Shown here: one piece after another, positions 1-5,882 of the stretch
Layout: the number at the start of each line of letters is the position of its first letter
Position numbering within the stretch: position 1 is the first letter of the stretch
Source of the DNA: Christensenella sp. UBA3798
GTDB taxonomy: Bacteria; Bacillota; Clostridia; Christensenellales; CAG-1252
Direction: 5' to 3'
Assembly: GCA_002368735.1 (NCBI GenBank)
Contig: DFEQ01000006.1
Span: 45,709 to 51,590 of the forward strand
Length of the DNA stretch: 5,882 bases
Made by a program: the position numbers and the translations under genes
Notes under the pieces: model-generated
Database searches by the model: none
What the model was told of the DNA's origin: nothing
The model's input: the letters and a program-made list of their open reading frames with translations, nothing else

Positions 1-420
1 TACGTTACAGAGGACTATTATACCGCGGAGTTTATCTCCAAGACCCTCGACAGCGACTATAAACTGCAAGTTTTGAGCGACGTGACCGAGCTTGGCTACA
101 CGGGCGCGGGCGAAACCTTTACGATAGGAGGGGAGCTTACCGCCACGGATACCCTCTTTAAGACAACCACCTTCCGCGGCACCATCCTCGGCGGCGGGCA
201 TACCTTGAAGGCGCACGGCGTGACGGGCGCGCTGCTCAATCACTTCGGCGGCGTGCTGGAGAACGTGGTCATCGACCTCACCGAGGGCGGCACCATGACC
301 CTCTTCGGCTCGGACGACGAATTCACCCTCCGCAACGTGGTCATCCTGGAAGAGCGCGACGCCTTCCTGCTCGGCGATGCGGTGACGGCGAGCGGCGTGT
401 GGCTCGTGACTGAGAACAAG
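1..420 (+). other. Beta-helix-like module A (residues ~1-140)
   Basis: The protein segment carries the turn FRGTILGGGHTL at residues 58-69, followed by short alternating strands (ALLNHFGGVLENVVIDL at about 77-93, then FTLRNVVIL). The pattern of a buried 'F-x-G-x-I-x-G-x-G-H-T' turn followed by 'L-x-N-V-x-I' rungs is typical of GLUG-like and pectin-lyase-like right-handed beta-helices on bacterial surface proteins. Its N-terminal edge is cut by the window, so earlier rungs may exist. Assignment to a named family needs a profile search; the fold class is inferred from the rung pattern. Confidence 0.6.
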
Positions 421-3400
421 ACGCTCTACGAGACGCTCAAGCTCGCGGATAATACTTATTCCGTGCTCTTTAAGAACGGACCTGTCTCCTACGCTTTCGA
501 CGGTGGGGTCAAGGTCACTGCGGCGGATAGCGACGAGCAGGTCTTTGCCGGATGGTACGCCGACCGCGGCGCCGTGATCGGCGAGAGCGCGAGAAAGAGC
601 TTTACCTTGCTTCTCCCGACGACGGCGGGGAACGCCTACTATCTCAACTATATCGACCGCACCTTTGACAGCGCGGACGACCTTGGACGCCTTGCCAATG
701 CGGTCAAGAACGGCTTTGGATTCGAGGGAGTGACCTTCCTCGTGGCAAGCGGCGAACTGTATGTGGACGAACTCCTCGACACGATAGGCGACGCTACGCA
801 CGAATTCAAGGGCAATATCTTCGGCGCGAACAATACCACCATCGTCTATCGCAATTATACGGATGGCGACACGTTCGGCGTGAACCCCTTCCTCTACCGC
901 GTGAACGGCGAGATCAGAAACCTGATATTCGAGTACAGAGCGGGCGCTACCTTCACCGGCACGCCGACCCTCGTCAACGAGAACCTCGGAATGATGCAGG
1001 GCGTCGTCGTGGTGTCCAAGGGTGAAGCGCTCTTCAGCGAGGGCGCGGCGTTGACCCTGCGTAACAGCGGCGTCATCAAGAATTCCTGGTTCTTGACCAG
1101 GGGCGTCGATCAGGCGATCAGAGGGCAGGAAGAGAACCGCGTGGGCGTCAACGAGATGCGCGTGGATTCCACTGCGCTCGAGATATCCTTTGCCGACTCG
1201 GTGGGCGGGCAGGGTACCCGCGTCAGCTTCCACATGACCGCCGTGGTAGGCAGCTTCCTTGCCTTGTACGGTTACGACGGCAAGGTAGTCTTCCCCGGCA
1301 ACTATATCGGCGGCTACTATACCGCGCCCGCTACCTCTTCTGACGTAAAGCTCGCGGTCAGGAGCCTCAATACCATCGTGGACCAGGATGAGCTGGTCTA
1401 TCTCGGTCATGCCACCGAGGATAACCTCGCGGAAGAGAGCGTCATCACCCTCGGCGCCGACGTCGTGGTCAAGAGGAACTTGAAGACCATCCGCTTCGGC
1501 ACCATGATCCTCGATCTCAACGGGCACTACCTTGACCTCACCGCCTCCACGGCGACGAAGGAGGTCGTATTCGGTAACGGCTACGGCGAGAATGACTCGG
1601 CAAGCGGCACCGTCAGGAACGGCGCCATCTATCTCCATAAGGGATGCTACGCCATCGCCGAGGAAGGGCTGACCCTTGACAACGTGGTGTTGTTCCTGTG
1701 CGATAACGGCATGAACTTGCCCGAATATACCATCGAGGGCGTGGTGAAGATCGTCACCGAGGACCGCACGAGGAAGGACGAGATCTCCGCGCTTTCGGGC
1801 GACTACAACTATCTGTATGCTCCGCGTGCGGCATTCACCTTTAAGGATACTCCCGAAGCGGACGCGGCTATCCGCGCGAGCTTTGACGCAGGCGATGGCT
1901 ATAAGATGAGCTTCGTCGGACAGGAGAACGAACTCTATTACTACGGTAATAGGGACTACTATTCCTCCTATGAAGAGATCGCCTACTTCGCGGCGAAGGA
2001 GATAGATACCGCGGCGAAGTTTATCGACCTTATCAAGGCGGCGATGCTCTCCGAGGACGAGGAAGACTACGACTATTTGAAGGGTGCGACGATAAGTTTG
2101 ACCGCCGACATCACTGTGGACGGCAGTTTGGCGACGGGCGTGACCTTCGCGGGCACCCTCCTCGGTAACGGTCACACCGTCACGGTCACGGGCGGCAGCT
2201 TTGCCGACTCCTACTTGAAGGTAAATGCGGGCGGCTCGGTGACGGACGTTGCCTTTGCCTTCAAGGGCGCTACCGTCACGACGGACGAATTGATATACGT
2301 GTCGGATGACGCGGCGGCGGAGGGCATCGTACTCGTCGTTTATCAGAGCAGCACCGGCAATAAGCAAGAGGACGAATACGCAACCGTCGTCAACGTGTAC
2401 GGCGACGAGGGAGAGGTGGTCGTTTCCTACGAGAACAGCGGCGTGTACTTCATTGCCAAGGACAGCGGCAATTATGCCCTGCGCGAATGGAAGAAGGGCG
2501 AATCGTCCGTCAAAGACACCCATCGCATCGCGGGGAACGAACCGGTATCCGCCTGCTTTGCACTTCGCTACAACGTCACCCTCAAATACGTCGGCGTGGA
2601 GGACTCCGTCCTCAAGAGCAACGAGAGGGACCTCCCCGCATTCAGCGGCGTGGGCGTGACCTTTGCAGACGAGGTCGTGGACGGCAAGATCACCTTGTCC
2701 GTATCGGATATCGGCAAGGGCTTCCTCCTGAACGTGCACACGGGACTCTCCTCCGAGAGCAAAGGGGTCAGTGTGGAAATAGGTGCGGACGCCTATACCT
2801 ACGTCGTCACCCTCGGCTCCTGTTACGACGTGGTGGTCACGGTGCCCCTCACCCATATCGAGATGGTGTGGGAGGCGGTCACCTACAAGGCTGCCGCCTA
2901 CGAATTCAGCGCTTACGATAGTCTGAAAGAGCAATTGACCTCTATCGGCTATGAGGTGGATTACAAGTACGAGCCTCTCGACGATACGCCTCCTCGCGTG
3001 GAGCAGGACGGCAAGATGAGACCCTACCACGCAGGTAGCTATCTCGTGTCCTTCGAGGTGTATTATCAGAAAGACCCGGGGAATATCTACACCAGGAGAA
3101 TGGTGTGCGACGCCTCCTGTGGCTTGACCATCAACAAGGCGATCTTGTCCTTCAAGAGCGTCGTCATCGAGGATAAGGTCTACGACGGCACCGCCGAGGC
3201 GACCTGCGTGGGCAAACCCATCCTCGAAGGCTACCTCAATGATACGGACGAACAGTACATCACTGTGGATGGGCTGAGATTTACCTTTGCGGACAAGAAT
3301 GCGGGCGAAGGCAAGCTCGTCTATGTGTCGGGCGAAGGCTCGCTCGATTACGAGAGCCCCGAAGGGGAATTGACGGATTATCAAAAGAGCATATATCCCT

Positions 3401-5882
3401 ACCTCTATCGCGATTACGACTTCGACGAGGGCTCTATCAGCTCGGGCGGCGTGCTGATCCGCGCGAGCATCAAACTGCGTCCCTTGGAGATAACCATCAG
3501 CTCCAAGACGGTGGAGTACCTCGATCAATTCGGCAGCAGTGCTCCCGTCCTGACGCCCACCATCGTGGAGACTACGGAGAGTGACCGCGGCATCGTGGAA
3601 AGCGATAGGGCAGCGTTCAACGCCGGCGCCACCGCGCTCGTCACCCGCGAGAGGGCGAACGAATACGACGTGGGCTACTATCGCATCATCGTGGGCGACA
3701 GCTTCTCCTTCCCCAACTATGAGGTGAAACTCCAGTCGGGCGTGGAGGCGTACTATATCGTCACACCTTCTATGATAACCGTCAACTTCGAGGCTGACTC
3801 GATGGTCTACGGTGACAATGCGCATACTCCCAAGTATACGGCGTACAAGGGCGTTGAGCCACTCAATCGTTGCGCCTATGACGGCGAGACCCCCTTGCTC
3901 TTTGAGAACGTCGTGTATAATAACGGCAATGCGCTGTTGCCCAACGACGAGGAGAGCAGATATTCCTTCACCTGCCTCTTCTCCTCCGAGAACAAGAACT
4001 ACACCGTTGCCCCCGGCGCCGCCGGTTATCGCATCGTGAACGGCAAGAAGATGGCGGTACTCTCGGGCAGCGCTAAGTTGCTCGTGACGCCCAAACCCCT
4101 CGTCGTGACCTCGGACGAAAGCAAGAACGTCAAGCGCGTGGGCGTGCGCACAGATACACCCACGGCAGAGCTGGCGCGCGGCTATTCCTTGGTGGAAGCT
4201 GGCGCGAAACTCGTGGTGTCGAGGGAGGCGGGCGAAAGCGTGAAAGAGGGCGGCTACAAACTCCTCTACACGGTTTTGGACGACAGCGGCGCGGATATCA
4301 CCGATCGCTACACCTTCACCGCGCAGTCGGGCGTAGACTACACCTTCACCATCACCCCCGTCGTCATCCGCATCAAGCCTGCCAGGACGCAGATCACCTA
4401 CGGTGAGACCTTGCAGAGCGTCAATTACGGCGCGTCGGTGGAGGGCGGCGGCATCTCGCTTGCGGATATCTACTGGGCGACGAGGTGGACAGCGGCGAAC
4501 GCCCCCGAAAAGCAAAACGCCACCCTCGCGGATATCGGCGTCACCCTCACCTTGCATAGCTCGCAGACAGGCGTCTTGAGCGTTGGAGAGTATAAGCCCG
4601 TCTTCGTCAATACCATCAATAACGTGAATATCTCGGGCGTGGTCACCGACGTCAAGGAGAATAACAAGATCGTGGTCAGACAGCGCGATCTCGTCATCAC
4701 GATAAGGGATATCTCCAAGACCTACGACGGCACCGACGAGGTCAAAGGCTTCAGGTACGACTCCGAGGGCTTACTCAAGGCCGATAACGGCAGCGTGGAG
4801 ATAGTCGCCGAAAGTTATACCGTCATCGGCAAGAGCGCCAATATCGGTATATACAGGATCACGGGCGAATTCTCACTCCGCAATAAGAAGTCCGCGGACG
4901 TGGCGAAGAACTACAACTTGATCTGTCGTCCGGGTAGCTTGACTGTCGAGCCTGCCGACGTCATCGTCAATGCGGATATCGGTTACTTCGACGAAGAGGG
5001 CGCCTTCAGCCCCGCCACCATCACGCGCGGGCAACTGGACTACGAGGATAGGTTCTTCTACGGCGATTCCAAGGTCACCTTCCGATACTCCTTCGCGGAC
5101 GAGCCGGACTTCATCGAGCTCCCCGAAGGCACGGATAAGGAGATATCGGACTACATCGCCTCCACCTTAAAGATCGAGCACTACCGCCTGAACGGTCTGC
5201 TCCCGGAATCCTACTACGTGGATTCGATCGGCATGACTGCGGGGAATAACAACTATCTCGTCACCTTCAGCGGTCAGTTCGACGTAGAACCCGTCCGCTT
5301 GATGATCAAGATCCTGCCCGCCACCAAGACGGTGGGCGCGCCCGATCCCAAGCCGGAATACGTCCTCATCGCGATGGACGAAAAGAACGATAACGCCGTC
5401 ATCGAGGGCTACGACAAAATCTCCGAAGGCACCTTCGATATCTTTATCAGCGCGGAGAGGAGCGAGGGCGAGACCCTCGGCACCTACACCTACGACAACG
5501 TCGTGGTGGAGATAAAGAACCTCGCGGCAGGCGTCACCTTGACGGATGAGAATAGCGAGTCGGGCGCCGCGTTTGCAGATCGCATCGAGACCAGCACGGA
5601 GGAAGCCACCCTCTCCATCGAGCAGACCACCTTCGTCAAGACTACTTGGGGCAAGCTGCTCATCTACGGAGGCCCGATCCTCCTATTGGCTGTGGCGGTC
5701 GTGTTGATGATCATCCTCATCCCGCGCGCAAGGAGAAAGAGAAAGGCAAAGCAGGCAGAAAACCCCGATAGCCCCGACGGACCCGACAGCCCCGACGGAC
5801 CCGACAGCCCGAGCGGCGGCGAAGGCGCGGGCGAAAGCGAAGTGGATAGTGAGAGCGAAAGTGCGGCAGACGAGGCGGCGGA
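1..5882 (+). CDS. Giant membrane-anchored surface protein with beta-helix head and MBG/YDG stalk (partial at both ends)
   Basis: Frame 1 is open through the whole window, giving at least 1960 residues (over 200 kDa). Both the start, with any signal peptide, and the stop lie outside. Domain order: beta-helix-like modules (about 1-140, 221-370, 448-583, 666-770), two divergent GWY-type modules (about 151-216 and 780-862), an Ig-like linker (941-1041), eight MBG/YDG-class beta modules (1042-1875), one transmembrane helix (1886-1907), a basic stop-transfer stretch and an acidic Pro/Asp/Ser tail. The first in-frame ATG (base 295) lies inside a beta-helix module without a ribosome binding site, so it is not the start. 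I see no catalytic motif. Families with this layout are surface proteins, often presumed adhesins; the adhesive role here is inference. Codon use is even along the window, with no sign of frameshift or chimerism. The helix orientation puts residues 1-1885 outside the cell. Confidence 0.93.
451..648 (+). other. GWY-type beta module 1 (residues ~151-216)
   Basis: Residues 153-216 contain YSVLFKNG, a GGVKVTAAD strand and VFAGWYAD at 181-188, closing with strands up to AYYLNYID. The 'F-x-GWY-x-D/E' core recalls small beta repeats such as the InlB B-repeat/Listeria-Bacteroides class, found beside beta-helix and MBG modules in Firmicutes surface proteins. The match is to the core only; the rest is divergent, so the family name is tentative. 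It sits between beta-helix modules A and B. Confidence 0.4.
661..1110 (+). other. Beta-helix-like module B (residues ~221-370)
   Basis: The module opens with TFDSADDLGRLANAVKNG (221-238) and FEGVTFLV (241-248), the usual lead-in of GLUG-associated segments ('aedL-x-x-la-x-x-vn-G ... f-x-G-x-t-x-x-L'). The turn FKGNIFGANNTTI follows at 269-281, and the rungs GEIRNLIFEY, GTPTLVNENLGMMQGVVVV and ALTLRNSGVIKNSWFL come after. Its spacing from lead-in to turn makes it the most complete of the four beta-helix copies. No catalytic carboxylate cluster of a polysaccharide lyase can be recognised, so a binding or structural role is more likely than an enzymatic one. Confidence 0.6.
1342..1750 (+). other. 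Beta-helix-like module C with LDLNGH turn (residues ~448-583)
   Basis: Residues 478-513 read as a parallel strand set ending in MILDLNGHYLDL (502-513), a turn often seen as 'LDLNGHTL' in bacterial beta-helix surface proteins. It continues into GTVRNGAIYLHKG and LTLDNVVLFL, each a rung of the type 'L-x-N-x-x-I'. This copy has a different turn from modules A, B and D, suggesting an independent subtype. It contains two of the protein's few cysteines (549 and 567). Confidence 0.55.
1996..2310 (+). other. Beta-helix-like module D (residues ~666-770)
   Basis: A helical-looking lead-in (KEIDTAAKFIDLIKAAM, 666-682) and the acidic run EDEEDYDY precede ATISLTADITVDG and the turn FAGTLLGNGHTV at 716-727. 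That turn is nearly the same as FRGTILGGGHTL of module A about 1970 bases upstream, so the two are probably duplicates. Fewer rungs follow (VTDVAFAFKGATV) than in modules A to C, so this copy looks shorter. It marks the end of the recognisable beta-helix head. Confidence 0.55.
2338..2586 (+). other. Divergent GWY-like beta module 2 (residues ~780-862)
   Basis: Residues 805-862 can be laid over module 1 by eye: a V-V-V-S-Y strand, SGVYFIAKDSG, a tryptophan at 830 (REWKKG) in place of the GWY core, then HRIAGNEPVSACFAL and the closing strand. The core GWY is degraded to EW, so homology is a weak inference. The following stretch to about residue 940 is beta-rich and not assigned to any family I recognise. 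Confidence 0.25.
2587..2820 (+). other. Unassigned beta-rich segment (residues ~863-940)
   Basis: This part of the reading frame joins the head to the stalk. It shows alternating hydrophobic strands (VGVTFADEVV, KITLSVSDI, FLLNVHTGL, YTYVVTLG) but no motif that I recognise. It is in the same frame and has the same codon style as its neighbours, so it belongs to the same protein. Confidence 0.5.
2821..3123 (+). other. Ig-like linker module at the base of the head (residues ~941-1041)
   Basis: The segment has a strand set ending in YHAGSYLVSFEVYYQ (1009-1023), resembling the 'D-A-G-x-Y-x-V-x-x-x-V' F-strand of bacterial Ig-like and MBG modules, and runs into LTINKA at 1042-1047, the linker that starts the stalk. 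It holds a CDASC cysteine pair at 1036 and 1040. The lead-in lacks a YDG or YGX signature, so I place it as an Ig-like module of unknown family. Confidence 0.45.
3139..3480 (+). other. YDG-type module 1 (residues ~1047-1160)
   Basis: KVYDGTAEA sits at residues 1059-1067, the hallmark of the YDG domain. The fold closes with IRASIKLRP at the next linker. The module is 115 residues, longer than the second YDG copy (about 90), because of an insertion near ESPEGELTDYQKSIYPYL. Confidence 0.75.
3481..3765 (+). other. Short MBG-like module (residues ~1161-1255)
   Basis: It starts PLEITISSKTVEYLDQFG (1161-1178), where the 'K-T-x-x-Y/G' position matches the MBG_2 start but the YGDPDP core is lost. It ends YEVKLQSGVEAYYIVTP, the same closing pattern ('QSGV-x-Y ... 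TP') as the module ending at 1453. Assignment rests on position in the array and this closing pattern. Confidence 0.5.
3769..4089 (+). other. YGX-type MBG module 1 (residues ~1257-1363)
   Basis: ITVNFEADSMVYGDNAH spans residues 1259-1275, with the YGD signature of YGX-type MBG domains. The module closes in ENKNYTVAPGAAGYRIV and the linker LLVTPKP. Two cysteines (1291, 1325) sit inside this module. Confidence 0.65.
4090..4356 (+). other. Short MBG-like module (residues ~1364-1452)
   Basis: It begins PKPLVVTSDESKNVKRVG and has GGYKLLYTVLD as the central strand and DITDRYTFTAQSGVDYTF as the close. The 'I-T-D-R-Y-x-F' phrase before the last strand is common in MBG/YGX modules of Clostridia surface proteins, from memory. 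The YGDPDP core is missing. Confidence 0.5.
4360..4680 (+). other. YGX-type MBG module 2 (residues ~1454-1560)
   Basis: RTQITYGETLQSVNYGASVE (1462-1481) gives the YGX signature with a following aromatic strand. The same 108-residue length as YGX module 1 and the same preceding short module suggest that the pair was duplicated as a unit. Sequence divergence is high, so the event is not recent. Confidence 0.7.
4684..4950 (+). other. YDG-type module 2 (residues ~1562-1650)
   Basis: ITIRDISKTYDGTDEVKGF spans residues 1566-1584, with the YDG hallmark KTYDGT. At DNA level the 18 bases at 4723-4740 differ from 3181-3198 at one base. The module is about 25 residues shorter than YDG module 1. It closes with KNYNLICRPGSLTVEP, a usual YDG ending ('N-Y-x-L ... 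G-x-L-T-V-x-P'). Confidence 0.75.
4954..5289 (+). other. Long module with a displaced YGD motif (residues ~1652-1763)
   Basis: FFYGDSKVTFRYSF at about 1685-1698 carries a YGD core, but it lies some 30 residues further into the module than in the other YGX copies. The insertion is about 1660-1684. The close NNNYLVTFSGQFDVEP (1747-1762 and on) is typical of MBG modules. I call it a divergent YGX-like MBG module. Confidence 0.5.
5293..5622 (+). other. MBG_2-like juxtamembrane module (residues ~1765-1874)
   Basis: KILPATKTVGAPDPKPEYVL (1770-1789) matches the classic MBG_2 start 'K-T-Y-G-D-P-D-P-x-x-x-Y', with Tyr replaced by Val and the first Asp by Ala. It ends in a strand (EATLSIEQ) just outside the membrane. 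Being last in the array it forms the membrane-proximal base of the stalk. Confidence 0.65.
5656..5721 (+). other. Single transmembrane helix with basic stop-transfer flank
   Basis: Residues 1886-1907 are an uninterrupted hydrophobic run (LLIYGGPILLLAVAVVLMII and on) ended by PRARRKRKAK (1908-1917). The cluster of seven Arg/Lys residues directly after the helix sets the orientation: stalk outside, C-terminus inside. No LPxTG-type sorting motif precedes the helix, so membrane embedding, not sortase linkage, is the likely anchor. A tail of at least 40 residues follows. Confidence 0.85.
5770..5805 (+). repeat. Tandem 18-bp repeat, two exact copies, in the tail
   Basis: The 18-bp unit agccccgacggacccgac occurs exactly twice head to tail (5770-5787 and 5788-5805), then five more matching bases. 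It encodes the hexapeptide S-P-D-G-P-D twice within the cytoplasmic tail, after N-P-D. The unit is a multiple of three, so copy-number change would keep the frame. It is flanked by Gly/Glu/Ser-rich acidic sequence that runs out of the window. Confidence 0.85.

Larger units (their letters stand above)
3124..5625 (+). repeat. Array of eight MBG/YDG-class beta modules (stalk)
   Basis: Eight consecutive modules share a linker of the form strand-[P/K/Q]-x-x-L/I-strand. Linker anchor residues are K1046, P1161, P1256, P1364, P1453, Q1561, P1651 and P1764; a possible closing one is Q1875. Intervals are 115, 95, 108, 89, 108, 90, 113 and 111 residues. Motifs KVYDGT, VYGD, TYGE, KTYDGT, FYGD and KTVGAPDP mark YDG, YGX-type MBG and MBG_2-like members. 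Sequence identity between modules is low apart from these motifs. In known surface proteins such modules act as extended rod-like stalks; that role is inferred here. Confidence 0.75.

Noticed and set aside
295..297. First in-frame ATG as the start of the gene
   Set aside because: Upstream codons 1-98 already encode a beta-helix module homologous to later ones, and no ribosome binding site precedes the ATG.
648..1079. Open frames on the minus strand (64 and 61 codons)
   Set aside because: They lie opposite the conserved beta-helix coding frame and show Ser/Thr/Pro-rich, motif-free translations. They are antisense shadows of a G+C-rich gene.
2306..2921. Overlapping + strand frames of 117 and 144 codons
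   Set aside because: Both are in other frames of the long gene, are rich in Arg, and give no domain. The main frame has clear beta-strand patterning across the same bases.
4470..4718. Minus-strand 82-codon frame with hydrophobic stretches
   Set aside because: It overlaps YGX module 2 and the YDG core, whose motifs are in frame 1. Its hydrophobic look follows from antisense of GAC/AAG/GAG-rich codons.
4462..4980. Recurring GCGGATATC strings as possible regulatory or recombination sites
   Set aside because: Each is in frame and encodes Ala-Asp-Ile within beta strands; spacing is irregular, so codon preference explains them.
5656..5730. LPxTG-type cell wall sorting signal
   Set aside because: A hydrophobic helix and a basic cluster are present, but no LPxTG-like motif lies in the residues before the helix, and the protein continues well past the basic cluster.
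5770..5810. Short repeats in the tail as a CRISPR array or regulatory repeat
   Set aside because: The two 18-bp copies are directly adjacent with no spacers, and they are in frame with coding sequence.

Overview
The window appears to be entirely internal to one very long protein-coding gene on the + strand. Frame 1 runs from base 1 to base 5882 without a stop codon (1960 complete codons plus two bases), and neither the true start nor the stop lies inside it. There is no intergenic DNA, RNA gene, mobile element or CRISPR array that I can support. Shorter open frames on either strand are shadows of this frame.

The protein reads as a giant, acidic, cell-surface anchored protein. The N-terminal part (about residues 1-770) has four beta-helix-like modules built around 'F-x-G-x-[IL]-x-G' or 'LDLNGH' turns. 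Two poorly conserved 'GWY'-type modules are interspersed with them. A linker with Ig-like strands (about 941-1041) leads into a stalk of eight beta-sandwich modules of the MBG/YDG class (about 1042-1875), recognisable by KVYDGT/KTYDGT, VYGD/TYGE and KTVGAPDP motifs and by recurring linkers such as 'YIVTPS', 'LVTPKP', 'TITPVV', 'TVEPAD' and 'DVEPVR'. A single hydrophobic helix (about 1886-1907), an Arg/Lys stop-transfer cluster and a Pro/Asp/Ser/Glu-rich cytoplasmic tail follow; the tail runs out of the window.

The organism is probably a Gram-positive gut-type bacterium of the Clostridia. The reasons are the MBG/YDG stalk, the single-helix anchor with a basic inner flank, and a fairly G+C-rich codon choice (mid to high 50s by eye, not counted; AAG, GAC, ATC and CTC preferred). 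Uncultured Christensenellales-like lineages fit well, but this is inference from memory of protein style, not a database result.

Taken together, the picture is an outward display device: a beta-helix head, a long modular stalk to hold it away from the membrane, and one membrane anchor. Adhesion to host or dietary glycans or to other cells is the likeliest role, but no ligand or catalytic site can be read from the sequence. The most notable non-obvious signals are a regular long/short alternation of stalk module lengths, an anchor without a sortase signal, and an 18-bp tandem repeat in the cytoplasmic tail.
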